Assembly (NCBI GenBank): GCA_009701715.1 | Contig: WLJO01000003.1 | Coordinates: forward strand, 1 to 64,000 | Direction: 5' to 3' | Length of the DNA: 64,000 nt | Source of the DNA: Actinomycetota bacterium | Lineage (GTDB): Bacteria; Actinomycetota; Acidimicrobiia; Acidimicrobiales; Ilumatobacteraceae | Shown here: in pieces, positions 15,489-24,472 of the stretch | Position numbering within the stretch: the first letter of the stretch is position 1 | Layout of the letters: the number at the start of each line of letters is the position of its first letter | The notes under the pieces: model-generated | The model's database searches: none | What the model saw: only the letters and a program-made list of their open reading frames with translations | Told to the model about the DNA's origin: nothing | Program-made: the position numbers and the translations under genes

Positions 15489-18400
15489 ATGCGCCGACGG
15501 GTGGGAATACTCGGTGTCCTTGCTGTCCTGGGTGCGGTGGGAACGGGGTTGGGCACGTCTGCTGCGTCCGGCACGGGAGTGGCGTCGCTGAGCGAATCGT
15601 CTGCACGGGCCATGGCCCGTTTCGAGCGACTGCCCCTTGAGCGCGGCCAAAAGCCGAGGATCACCCCCGGGTACCTTCGTCGGGATCGCACGATTACTGC
15701 GACGCTGTTGCTCTCCGGCTCGTCGGTGGCCGAACAGGTTGCTGTTGAGCGCGAGTCGGGCCGCGATCTCAGCAAGGCGCAGCGGGCGGTGCGCCGCACG
15801 TCCGTCGCCCGGGGCCAGAGTGCGGTCGTGGACGCAGTACGCGCCTCGGGAGTCCAGGTGCTCCACACCATGCAGGACGCCGTCAACGGTCTGGTGGTGA
15901 TCGGCAAGGCCTCCGCGATCGAGCGGTTGTCCTCGGTGCCGGGTGTGCTCGCCGTTGAGCCGTCGCGCAGGCTCACGCGCAACAACTCGAACTCCAACGC
16001 GTTCACGGGGGTTGCATCGGTGTGGGAGGACCTCGGGTTCACCGGGATGGGCCAGACCATTGCGGTGATCGATACCGGCGTCGACTACTTTCACGCAGGT
16101 CTTGGTGGCAGCGGCTTGACGACAGACTTTGAGAACAACGACCCGACAGTTGTGGAGCCCGGAACCTTCCCGACCGCAAAGGTGGTGGGTGGCTACGACT
16201 TCGTGGGCGACACTTACGACGCCGAATCGGACGTGATCGACAATCTCATCCCCCGGCCGGATGCCGACCCGGTTGACTGCGAGGGGCACGGTTCCCACGT
16301 TGCGGCCACCGCCGCCGGGTCCGGTGTCAACGCAGACGGATCCACCTTCGCAGGCCCGTATACCGCTGTCGCTGTTGCCGGCCTGAGGATTGGTCCTGGC
16401 GCGGCGCCGGGAGCGAGCCTGCTTGCGTACAAGGTCTTCGGCTGTGTGGGAAAGGTTGACGACGCGATCGTGGTTGCAGCAATCAACCGTGCGGTACGCG
16501 ATGGCGCCACGGTGATCAACCTGTCCCTGGGCTCCGACTACGGCGCAAAGGCTGGGATTCAGGAGCGCGCGGTCAACCAGGCGTCGCGCGCCGGGGTGCT
16601 CGTCGTTGCGGCAGCCGGGAACGCTGGCACCTCGCCCTACGTCGTCTCGTCGCCCTCCACGGCGGACCGTGCCCTAAGCGTGGCCGCGCTCGATGCGCAG
16701 CCGACGCTGCCCGGGGTGGTCATCTCGCTCACGCCAACCGGCACGGTGAGTGGCCAGAACTCGAACGAGTCGACGGAGTTGCCCGTGACTGCGGTACTGC
16801 TCGTGGTTCCCGACGGTGCAGGGGGAATCGGTTCCGGATGCAATCCCGTCTCCATCCCGGGTTCGCTCGACGGTGCGATCGTGGTGGTGAGGCGTGGTGA
16901 GTGCACCAGGGTGGAGAAAGCGATGAATGCGCAGGCAAATGGGGCAGGCGCCGTGATCATGGTGAACGACACCTCGTTCCTGCCCCCGTTCGAGGGACCG
17001 GTGGACGGTCTCACGATCCCGTTCGTCGGCGTCGTTGCGGACGACGGAGCCGCCCTGCTGGCGGCCGATGGGAACCCGGCAACCGTGACCGTCGCCGCTC
17101 CGGTCACGAACCTGCTCTTCGGCCAAACGGCCACCTACTCGTCCGGTGGGCCGAGGCTCGGCGACAGCGCCTTCAAACCCGATGTGACCGCGCCCGGGGT
17201 AGCCGTGTTCTCGGTAGCGGCCGGTAGCGGTTCGGCAGGCGAGTACGGATCGGGGACGTCGACGTCCTCGCCGCACGCAGCGGGTGTGGCCGCACTCGTC
17301 CGTTCCGCGCACCCGGACTGGACCGTCAATCAGGTGAAGGCGGCGATCATGAACACCGCCGTCTCCGACACCATGGGCGGGTTCGACCCCCGGGTGGCGG
17401 GCACCGGTGTGATCTCGGCGGGGGCCGCTGTGCGCACGGGGGCGGTAGCGCTGACCGACGACGGCACCAATTCGCTCTCTTTCGGGTACCGACCGGAGAA
17501 CCACCAGTTCGCGGCGGAGCGCAAGTTCCGGATCCAGAACCTGTCGTCGATACCCGTGACCTACGTCCTGACAACTGAGTTGAAGGGCGTAGATCGCGGG
17601 GTCAGCGTGTCGGTCTCCCCGGCAACCGTCACCGTCGCCCCCGGCCAGCGACGTGACGTAACGGTGAGGCTCTCGATGTCCCGCGCCTCGCTAGTAGCGC
17701 TTCCGGGCGTGTCGTTCGCCGACATCGGCGATGGCGCGCTGCTTTCCGCACAAGGATTCATCGTGGCGCAGCCGCTCGAGCTCGACCGCCCCACCCGGAC
17801 ACATCCATCGGTGGGATATGGCCCGTTGCGCATGCCGTGGTTGCTCGTGCCGCGTGGTGAGTCCAGGGTGGAGATGGGTGAGCTCCGCAGGACGGGTGCC
17901 CGTCGTCCAGGTGGCGACTCCTGGACGGCGAAGGTCTCCAACAAGGGTCTACACGACGGGTACATGAATCTGTTCGCCTGGCAGCTCAGCGACCGGGCGG
18001 GGGACGCAGCGCGAGAGGCAGACGTCGTATCGGTTGGTGTCCAGTCGTTCGCTGACCTCACCGATCCGCTCATCGTGTTCGGCGTGAACTTCTCTGGGAC
18101 GCGCTCCACCGCCGCCAGCAAGGAGATCGACATCCTGCTCGATACGAACAACGACAACACCCCGGACTTCGCGCTCGTTGTTCTCGACTCTGGCCTCGTG
18201 ACGTTCGGAGCCCCGGATGGGAAGGTTGCCGCATTCCTGATCGACATGCAGTCCGGTCAACTGCTTGCTGCATACCCGGTGGATGCCCCGATGAACGGCT
18301 CGACGGTGGAGGTGCCGGTGTTCGCCGCCGATATCGGGCTCTCGTCCGCTTCCCCTGCGTTCCGGTACACGGTCTCCTCCCTGGACCCTCTCAGTGGCTC

Positions 18401-18617
18401 GGTGGACGAGGTAAGTGGCACGGGTTCCTGGGATGCCTGGAACCCACCGGTGCCGACCGGGGGAGAGATCGTTCCGGCAGGGTCAACGCGAACCATCGTC
18501 CTGGCGGGCATCGTTCCGCAAGTGGCCAAGGACGCTGGTGTGAAGGGGTACCTCGTGGTGACACTCGATGACCCCAACGGCACCGAACAGGCCGACCGGG
18601 TGAAGTTGCCCCGGTGA
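15489..18617 (+). CDS. secreted S8 (subtilisin-like) serine peptidase with PA domain
   Basis: 1042 aa. Signal peptide about 1-25 (MRRRVGILGVLAVLGAVGTG). A propeptide inhibitor region reaches about 165. The catalytic domain has Asp195 (AVIDTGVDYF), His267 (GHGSHVA) and Ser591 (GTSTSSPHAAG). A protease-associated (PA) domain is inserted at about 400-520 between His and Ser (IVVVRRGECTRVEKAMNAQANGAGAVI). The long C-terminal half is beta-sandwich-like. Such proteases degrade proteins outside the cell. ATG 15489 follows a GGAGG site. The stop overlaps the start of the next gene. Confidence 0.92.
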   Translation: MRRRVGILGVLAVLGAVGTGLGTSAASGTGVASLSESSARAMARFERLPLERGQKPRITPGYLRRDRTITATLLLSGSSVAEQVAVERESGRDLSKAQRAVRRTSVARGQSAVVDAVRASGVQVLHTMQDAVNGLVVIGKASAIERLSSVPGVLAVEPSRRLTRNNSNSNAFTGVASVWEDLGFTGMGQTIAVIDTGVDYFHAGLGGSGLTTDFENNDPTVVEPGTFPTAKVVGGYDFVGDTYDAESDVIDNLIPRPDADPVDCEGHGSHVAATAAGSGVNADGSTFAGPYTAVAVAGLRIGPGAAPGASLLAYKVFGCVGKVDDAIVVAAINRAVRDGATVINLSLGSDYGAKAGIQERAVNQASRAGVLVVAAAGNAGTSPYVVSSPSTADRALSVAALDAQPTLPGVVISLTPTGTVSGQNSNESTELPVTAVLLVVPDGAGGIGSGCNPVSIPGSLDGAIVVVRRGECTRVEKAMNAQANGAGAVIMVNDTSFLPPFEGPVDGLTIPFVGVVADDGAALLAADGNPATVTVAAPVTNLLFGQTATYSSGGPRLGDSAFKPDVTAPGVAVFSVAAGSGSAGEYGSGTSTSSPHAAGVAALVRSAHPDWTVNQVKAAIMNTAVSDTMGGFDPRVAGTGVISAGAAVRTGAVALTDDGTNSLSFGYRPENHQFAAERKFRIQNLSSIPVTYVLTTELKGVDRGVSVSVSPATVTVAPGQRRDVTVRLSMSRASLVALPGVSFADIGDGALLSAQGFIVAQPLELDRPTRTHPSVGYGPLRMPWLLVPRGESRVEMGELRRTGARRPGGDSWTAKVSNKGLHDGYMNLFAWQLSDRAGDAAREADVVSVGVQSFADLTDPLIVFGVNFSGTRSTAASKEIDILLDTNNDNTPDFALVVLDSGLVTFGAPDGKVAAFLIDMQSGQLLAAYPVDAPMNGSTVEVPVFAADIGLSSASPAFRYTVSSLDPLSGSVDEVSGTGSWDAWNPPVPTGGEIVPAGSTRTIVLAGIVPQVAKDAGVKGYLVVTLDDPNGTEQADRVKLPR

Positions 18618-19453
18618 GCAGTGGAGCGATCGTGGGTTATCACGTCGTGGCGGTGGTGGTGACGTTCGAGGCACCGGAACGGCTGCGTGCCTGCCTCGGG
18701 GCGTTGGCCTCACAGACCCGCCCGCCCGATCGGATGGTGGTCGTGAACAACGGTGCACCGCTCGCTGGCCGTCTCGCCGTGCCCGACAGTGTCGTCGTGC
18801 CCGACAGTGTCGTTCTGATCGACAGCGAGACGAACACCGGGCCCGCCGGTGGGTACCACCTGGGGATCGAGCGGGCGCTCGACATGGGCGCGACCTGGCT
18901 GTGGCTGATGGACGATGACATCGACGTTCCCCACCGCTGCCTCGAGGACCTGCTCACCCTCGGTGTCGCCGGTGGGGTAGAGCCACAGATGCTCTGGCCG
19001 ACCCAAGTAAATCCGGCGGGCGAGACCGAGAACTACCCGGGATGGTACGCAGTACTCGTCAGCAGGTCCGCGGTGCTGCTGGGAGGACTGCCACGGGCGG
19101 ACCTGGTGTGGTGGATCGAGGACACGGAGTACCTGCAGTGGAGACTGCCCCGCAGCGGGGTGGTAGAGCGCCGCGCACCGCACGTCCGCGTCGTGCACGG
19201 TGATGCGCGCCCGGACGCGCGCCGCCCGGCATGGAAGACCTATTACGAGACGCGCAACACGGTCTGGTACCGCACCCGGGTCTCCCGAGGCATGTGGCCC
19301 GGCGGTCTGGTGCGGGTGCTCGCTGTTCTCGCGCTCCAGAGCGCTCGCGGACCGGACCGTCGTCGACGGTGCGGCGCCTTCGCGAAGGGTGTGATCGACG
19401 GTCTGCTCGGCCGTCTCGGACCAAGGTGGCCGCTGCCGCAGCCCAAGCGGTAA
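18614..19453 (+). CDS. glycosyltransferase family 2 protein
   Basis: 279 aa GT-A fold. N-terminal VVAVVVTFEAPERLRACLGAL, sugar-nucleotide region VVVNNG, N-T-G-P-A-G-G-Y, and metal-binding D-D-D in WLMDDDID. The acceptor region WWIEDTEYLQWRLP and the basic C-terminus (YYETRN-VWY) recall galactofuranosyl/rhamnosyl transferases. It would extend a surface glycan. The GTG start overlaps the stop of the subtilase gene by 4 bases. A nearly exact 18-bp tandem repeat at 18779-18814 encodes VPDSVV twice. Confidence 0.86.
   Translation: MSSGAIVGYHVVAVVVTFEAPERLRACLGALASQTRPPDRMVVVNNGAPLAGRLAVPDSVVVPDSVVLIDSETNTGPAGGYHLGIERALDMGATWLWLMDDDIDVPHRCLEDLLTLGVAGGVEPQMLWPTQVNPAGETENYPGWYAVLVSRSAVLLGGLPRADLVWWIEDTEYLQWRLPRSGVVERRAPHVRVVHGDARPDARRPAWKTYYETRNTVWYRTRVSRGMWPGGLVRVLAVLALQSARGPDRRRRCGAFAKGVIDGLLGRLGPRWPLPQPKR
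18779..18814 (+). repeat. 18-bp tandem duplication inside the GT2 gene
   Basis: GTGCCCGACAGTGTCGTC is followed immediately by a second copy differing only in the last base. The duplication is in frame and adds six residues (VPDSVV), probably a recent slippage event. Confidence 0.9.
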
Positions 19454-19467
19454 CACTGGGGGCCGTT

Positions 19468-21657
19468 ATGGAGAGACCGAAGCCGGGAGCCAGTGGGCCG
19501 TTGCTGCCGGAGATCGAGGGCCTGCGGGCTCTCGCTGTCCTGAGCGTGCTGCTCTACCACGCGCACCTCGGGTTCAGCGGCGGGTACGTCGGGGTGGACG
19601 TGTTCTTCGTGGTGTCCGGCTTCCTGATCACCGGTCTGCTGCAGCGCGAGTTCGCGGGCACCGGGCGGATCTCGCTACGTGAGTTCTACGCGCGCCGGGC
19701 CCGCCGTCTGCTACCCGCCGCAACACTCGTGCTCGTCGTGACGCTCGTGCTGTCGAACTGGTTGCTCGATCCGATCCGGTCGCACCGGAACGCCGTGGAC
19801 ACGATCTTCGCAGCGGGGTTCGTCGCCAACTTCCGCTTCGCCGCGACGGGGGCAGACTATTTCCAGCAGGCGTTGTCGCCCTCGACGCTTCAGCACTGGT
19901 GGTCGCTCGCGGTCGAGGAACAGTTCTATCTCGTGTGGCCCGGGCTACTCGCCGGCGTGTGGGCCCTCGTGGCGCGGGGCCGACGCCCGTGGGCAGCGCG
20001 GGCGAGCGCGCTCGCCCTGGTCGGCTTGCTCGGGGCCGTGAGCTTTGTCGTGAGCTGGCGGCTGACCGGCAGCAATCCTTCGTGGGGGTACTTCGCGACG
20101 TGGAGCCGCATCTGGGAACTCTCTGTCGGTGCCGGGATCGCGTTCGTCTGGTCCTTCCGCGAACGCATCGGCCCGGCGCTCCCGCGCGCGCTGCTCGGGT
20201 GGGCGGGTCTGTTGCTCATCGCGTACGCAGCGCTGCGCTTCGACGGCCGTACGGCATTCCCCGGAACGGCAGCGTGGGTACCCGTTGCGGGAACGGTGCT
20301 CGTGCTCGGCTCGATCGGCACGCGGGCGGGGCCGGGGGCGCTGCTCTCGGTGCGCCCGATGCAGTGGGTCGGTGGCCGTTCCTACGGGCTGTACCTCTGG
20401 CACTGGCCGCTGTTGGTTCTCCTCGAGGCGAGGGTGACGTCCCCGGGGCCCTGGGCACGTATCGGCGCTCTGGCGGCTGCCACTCTGGCCGCGGCAGCGA
20501 GCTATCGCTTTGTGGAGAACCCCGTTCGGCACCGTCCGTCGCTCGTGCGGTCGCCGTGGCGGTCCGTGTCGCTCGGGATCACGTTGAGCGGTCTCGCCGT
20601 TGCGGCCGGGGCGGTCGGGTTGCGCGTGAGCGACAGTGTCGGCGACGAGACGGGCTACGTCGCCCCCGCGCTCACGACGGTTCCCGTGCCGGCGGCTCCG
20701 GCAACCGTGCCGACGTCGACGTCCGCCGGGGGCGCCACGAGCCCGGGCGCTGCAACACTGCCGACCACGACGGAGGCAACGACGACCACGACGCTCGCCC
20801 CACGTGACGAGCTCGAGCGCCGAGTCCGCGAGGAACTGCAGCCGTTCATCGAGGCCTCGAGCCGCAATGACCTCATGCCGGACAATCTGAGGCCGCCGCT
20901 GCGCGAGATCCCCGAGGACAAGACCCTGCTCTTCAGCAATGGGTGCATGGCCAAGTTCTCGGCCCTCGACAATCCGACGTGCGAGTTCGGCGACACCGCC
21001 GGCTCGACGACGATCGTGCTCTTCGGCGACAGCCACGTGGCGCAGTGGTTCCCCGGTCTCGACACGGCGGGGGAGCGCAACAACTGGAAAATCCTCGCGT
21101 TGACCAAAATGGGGTGCCCGTCCGCGGAGATCACTGTGGGTCGCTACGACGGCTCGGCATACACGGCGTGCAACACGTGGAGGAAGGCAACGATCCGCCG
21201 GATCGTGGAATCCAAGCCGGCGCTCGTGGTCCTGACGAACTTCCGCTACTCGGGGGTGGACGGGCGTATCCCGATGGACATCTGGAAACGGGGGCTGCGA
21301 CGCACGGTCGCCCAACTGGTCGATGCCGGGCTGAAGGTGCTCCTGCTGTCGGACTCACCGAGCACGTGGGAGGAGCAGTCCGTCTGCATCGCGCGCCATC
21401 GCAAGAGCCTGAGCCGCTGCAACGTTCCCCGCAACGAGGCCAGGCGGCCGGCGTACATCGAGGTGGACCGAGTGGTGGCCGAGGAGTTCGGCGCGATGGC
21501 GTATGAGGTAACCGATTGGATGTGCACGTCGGTGTGCCCGGCCGTGATCGGAGATGTCGCCGTGTACCTCGACAGGAACCACATCACCAATACCTATGGC
21601 GAGTTCCTCAGCCCGTACCTCGAACTGGTGGTGAGGGCAGCACTCGCCGGGGCGTAA
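19468..21657 (+). CDS. OafA/YrhL-type acyltransferase 3 with C-terminal SGNH domain
   Basis: 729 aa. Residues 1-360 form the acyltransferase-3 membrane domain of about ten helices (LPEIEGLRALAVLSVLLYH; GVDVFFVVSGFLITGLL; SLAVEEQFYLVWP). A Thr/Ala/Pro-rich linker follows at about 405-450. The SGNH domain carries GDSHVAQW (Ser522) and D-R-N-H-I-T (Asp702, His705). Such two-domain enzymes move acyl groups across the membrane onto surface polysaccharides or peptidoglycan-linked sugars. ATG 19468 is 14 bp after the glycosyltransferase, implying one operon. Confidence 0.92.
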   Translation: MERPKPGASGPLLPEIEGLRALAVLSVLLYHAHLGFSGGYVGVDVFFVVSGFLITGLLQREFAGTGRISLREFYARRARRLLPAATLVLVVTLVLSNWLLDPIRSHRNAVDTIFAAGFVANFRFAATGADYFQQALSPSTLQHWWSLAVEEQFYLVWPGLLAGVWALVARGRRPWAARASALALVGLLGAVSFVVSWRLTGSNPSWGYFATWSRIWELSVGAGIAFVWSFRERIGPALPRALLGWAGLLLIAYAALRFDGRTAFPGTAAWVPVAGTVLVLGSIGTRAGPGALLSVRPMQWVGGRSYGLYLWHWPLLVLLEARVTSPGPWARIGALAAATLAAAASYRFVENPVRHRPSLVRSPWRSVSLGITLSGLAVAAGAVGLRVSDSVGDETGYVAPALTTVPVPAAPATVPTSTSAGGATSPGAATLPTTTEATTTTTLAPRDELERRVREELQPFIEASSRNDLMPDNLRPPLREIPEDKTLLFSNGCMAKFSALDNPTCEFGDTAGSTTIVLFGDSHVAQWFPGLDTAGERNNWKILALTKMGCPSAEITVGRYDGSAYTACNTWRKATIRRIVESKPALVVLTNFRYSGVDGRIPMDIWKRGLRRTVAQLVDAGLKVLLLSDSPSTWEEQSVCIARHRKSLSRCNVPRNEARRPAYIEVDRVVAEEFGAMAYEVTDWMCTSVCPAVIGDVAVYLDRNHITNTYGEFLSPYLELVVRAALAGA

Positions 21658-21666
21658 CCTGCGCCC

Positions 21667-22188
21667 ATGACGGACACACACGTTCACGAAACCGGGTCGT
21701 GCCCGGCGTGTCAATTGATCGACGGCATCGACGGGCTGCAGGACGGCAAGATGTTCAAGCTCGGCCACTGGCGGGTCGCGGACGAGCACGTGCGCTTCGA
21801 ACGGATGCGGGCGGTGCAGGATCGGACCGCTGACCGGATCACCGGGTTCGCGGGGTCGCTTCGATTCGTCTACATCCACCTTGTGTGGTTCGGTCTCTGG
21901 ATCGCAGTGAATGTGGGGCTCATCGGGGCTTCACTACGGTTCGACAGGTTCCCGTTCGGCCTCCTCACGATGGTCGTGAGCCTCGAGGCAATCTTCCTGG
22001 CCACCTTCGTGATGGTGAGCCAGAACCGCCAGGCGCTGCGCTCCGAGATCCGGGCACAGGTGGACTTCGAGTCCAACCTGCAGTCGCTCATCTGGAGCGT
22101 CCACATCGGCCAGAAACTGGGCCTCGACATCAACCACATCGAGGAACTGTGTCGGGATGTGGTCTCGGAGTCGCGAGAGACGCGATGA
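21667..22188 (+). CDS. DUF1003 domain-containing membrane protein
   Basis: 173 aa. A short N-terminal segment with CPAC precedes two membrane helices (about 68-88 and 98-120) of DUF1003, with the typical GSLRFVYIHLVWFGLWIAVN and LEAIFLATFVMVSQNRQ. It ends in a helical tail. Function is unknown. TAACCT (21655-21660) lies 6 bases before ATG and reuses the TAA stop of the preceding gene. It overlaps the next gene by ATGA. Confidence 0.9.
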   Translation: MTDTHVHETGSCPACQLIDGIDGLQDGKMFKLGHWRVADEHVRFERMRAVQDRTADRITGFAGSLRFVYIHLVWFGLWIAVNVGLIGASLRFDRFPFGLLTMVVSLEAIFLATFVMVSQNRQALRSEIRAQVDFESNLQSLIWSVHIGQKLGLDINHIEELCRDVVSESRETR

Positions 22189-23381
22189 GCGGCCGCAGGA
22201 TCCTCGTCGTCGAGGAGAACGCGCACCGCGCCGAGGGTCACCTGCCGGAGCTCTTCGCAGACCTCGCATTGAGCCTCGTGGAAGCAGGCTGTGACGTGAC
22301 GGTTCTCACGCGGTTCGGGTGGCTCCACGAGAACCCCGCCCAGCCAGCCCAATCGTTCCGATTGGTTCGGCCGGGCCGGATCGCAGTTGCCGTCACGCGA
22401 CTGGGGTTGGTGCTTGCGCTCGTCAGCCCCCGCCCGCTCGGCAGGCGCCTGCGTATACACCTCGGTGATCTCGCGTTCACGCTCAGCGCGCGTCGTCTGG
22501 CCCACCGCTTGGGGGCCGAGGTGATCGTGGTGTCGGTCCGTCGGCAGTCCTACCTCATGCTCTCGCTCGCCGGTGCAGGGCGGTGGATCGTCTATCAGTT
22601 CGGTGGCCCACGGCCGATCGGTCTGCCTCGGGTGCAGCGGATGATGGTTCGCGTCATCCGGTCCGCAGAACGCTCGCGGCGTTCGAACGGGGGCGGAATG
22701 GTGATCGCGTGCAACAGCGAGGCGATCCGCCGGGCGTGGGAGGACTCGGGCCTCGGGCTCGAATCGGTGAGGATCAATTTCGCGAGCAGTCGGCAGCAGC
22801 GAGTAATTCCCGATGCGCGCGAACAACTGGGCCTCCGCCCGGACTGGAAGATCGCTCTCGTCTTCGGCACCGAACACGAGGGCAAGAGTCCCGAGGTGGT
22901 GTTCGACACCTTTGCAGAACTGGAGCGGACGGGGGTTCTGCCCGAATGGCACCTGCTGGTTGTCGGGAAGGTCGCCGGTCGCCTCGAGCGGTGGAGGCAG
23001 GGAGCCGGCGCCGGAACGGAACGGATCCATGTACTGCCGGGGTACCAGAGCGAGGAGATGCGCGACCTCGTGCACGCCGCGGTTGACGTTCAGGTGCTCA
23101 GTTTCGCCCAGGGGTGGGATCTTGATTCCGGCGTGCTCGGTGATGCGATCGCGTGGGCACTCCCGGTGCTCTGCTCATCCGGCAACCAGACCGCAGCGGA
23201 GGTCGAGCGACTCGGTGTGGGTCGCCTCTTCGAACGGGGCAACGCCACGTCGTTGCGCTCTGCCCTGGCGACTTTGCCCGAGACGTTCGGTGCGGAGGTC
23301 TGGGATGCCGCGCGTGCAGAGTGGGGCTTCGCGGCGAATGCAGCGCGCCACCTCGCGCTCCTTGATTCGCCCGGGTCGTAA
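22185..23381 (+). CDS. GT-B type glycosyltransferase (GT4-like)
   Basis: 398 aa. The N-terminal Rossmann half starts ILVVEENAHRAEGHLPELFADLALSL-like. The C-terminal half has the donor-binding pattern ALVFGTEHEGKSPEVV, LLVVGKVAG and HVLPGYQSEEMRDLVHAADV-like segments, consistent with glycosyltransferase group 1. The glutamate-rich EX7E motif is weak, so assignment to GT4 is tentative. ATG 22185 overlaps the DUF1003 stop. Its context beside a GT2 and an acyltransferase suggests cell-surface glycan assembly. Confidence 0.75.
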   Translation: MSGRRILVVEENAHRAEGHLPELFADLALSLVEAGCDVTVLTRFGWLHENPAQPAQSFRLVRPGRIAVAVTRLGLVLALVSPRPLGRRLRIHLGDLAFTLSARRLAHRLGAEVIVVSVRRQSYLMLSLAGAGRWIVYQFGGPRPIGLPRVQRMMVRVIRSAERSRRSNGGGMVIACNSEAIRRAWEDSGLGLESVRINFASSRQQRVIPDAREQLGLRPDWKIALVFGTEHEGKSPEVVFDTFAELERTGVLPEWHLLVVGKVAGRLERWRQGAGAGTERIHVLPGYQSEEMRDLVHAAVDVQVLSFAQGWDLDSGVLGDAIAWALPVLCSSGNQTAAEVERLGVGRLFERGNATSLRSALATLPETFGAEVWDAARAEWGFAANAARHLALLDSPGS

Positions 23382-23391
23382 TCTGAGCGTT

Positions 23392-24447
23392 ATGAGCGAC
23401 GCGCTGTTGGAGACCTTCTCGCTGGGAGCACCTCCCTGGCCGACGGTGGACCCCTTCCTGTTCTGTGTGCATCACCTTGACCACTACCCGGCGGGTGACG
23501 GACGCTTTGCCCCAGCAGCGTCGCTCGAGGGTCGCAACATCGGGAGCGACTTCTCCAACACGGATGGATGGAGCATGTATCACGGCCAGATCGCCCCCGG
23601 GTTTCCCCAGCACCCCCATCGTGGGTTCGAGACGGTGACGTTCGTGCGGCGTGGCCTGATCGACCACTCCGACTCGCTCGGCGCCTCAGCGCGCTACGGC
23701 AACGGCGACGTTCAGTGGATGACCGCAGGCGCGGGGATCGTGCATGCCGAGATGTTCCCCCTGCTCAACCACGAGGGTTCGAACACCGCAGAGTTTTTCC
23801 AGATCTGGGTGAACCTCCGGGCAACCGAGAAGTTCGCGACACCCCACTTCTTGATGTTGTGGGGTGAGGACATCCCGATCGTCACGTTCCGCGACGGCTC
23901 CGGTCGCGCTACCGAAGTGACGGTTGCTGCAGGTTCGCTAGACGGCAACGCCGCGCCTACCCCGCCCCCGGCCTCGTGGGCAACCAAGCCCAATTCCGAC
24001 GTGGCGATCTGGCGGATAGCGATGGATCCGGGTGCAACGTGGACACTTCCGGCGTCGCAGGGCACCGAAACGCTACGGATTCTCTACGTCTTCGAGGGCA
24101 ACGGGTTGACGGTCCAGGACGAGCAACTCGGCGGCGGGCGCGGCGCGCTCTTGCGCGGTCCGCAGGACGTCACGCTTGTTGCCGGCGACACCGAGGTACA
24201 GATGCTGATGCTGCAGGGAGCGCCGATCGGCGAGCCGGTGGTGCAGTACGGGCCATTCGTGATGAATGACCGTGCGGGGATCGAGCAGGCCTTCGCCGAC
24301 TATCGCCGGACCGGTTTCGGGGGCTGGCCGTGGCCGGTCGACGACCCGGTGCACGGGTACGAGGGTCGGTTCGCCCGGCGTGCGGACGGGACGGTTGAGC
24401 GCCCTCCATCGGCGTTCTCGGTACCGCTACCGCCGCTTCGCCCGTAA
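23392..24447 (+). CDS. pirin family protein (bicupin)
   Basis: 351 aa, slightly longer than usual pirins (about 290-320). The four metal ligands of the N-terminal cupin are present: His74, His76 (PQHPHRGFETV), His118 and Glu120 (IVHAEMF). The C-terminal cupin is less conserved. Bacterial pirins bind iron; some have quercetinase-like activity or modulate metabolic enzymes. TAATCT (23379-23384), which contains the TAA stop of the previous gene, lies 7 bases before ATG, giving this gene its own leaderless transcript. Confidence 0.92.
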   Translation: MSDALLETFSLGAPPWPTVDPFLFCVHHLDHYPAGDGRFAPAASLEGRNIGSDFSNTDGWSMYHGQIAPGFPQHPHRGFETVTFVRRGLIDHSDSLGASARYGNGDVQWMTAGAGIVHAEMFPLLNHEGSNTAEFFQIWVNLRATEKFATPHFLMLWGEDIPIVTFRDGSGRATEVTVAAGSLDGNAAPTPPPASWATKPNSDVAIWRIAMDPGATWTLPASQGTETLRILYVFEGNGLTVQDEQLGGGRGALLRGPQDVTLVAGDTEVQMLMLQGAPIGEPVVQYGPFVMNDRAGIEQAFADYRRTGFGGWPWPVDDPVHGYEGRFARRADGTVERPPSAFSVPLPPLRP

Positions 24448-24472
24448 CGTTTCGGTACGGAGAATGGTGGGT

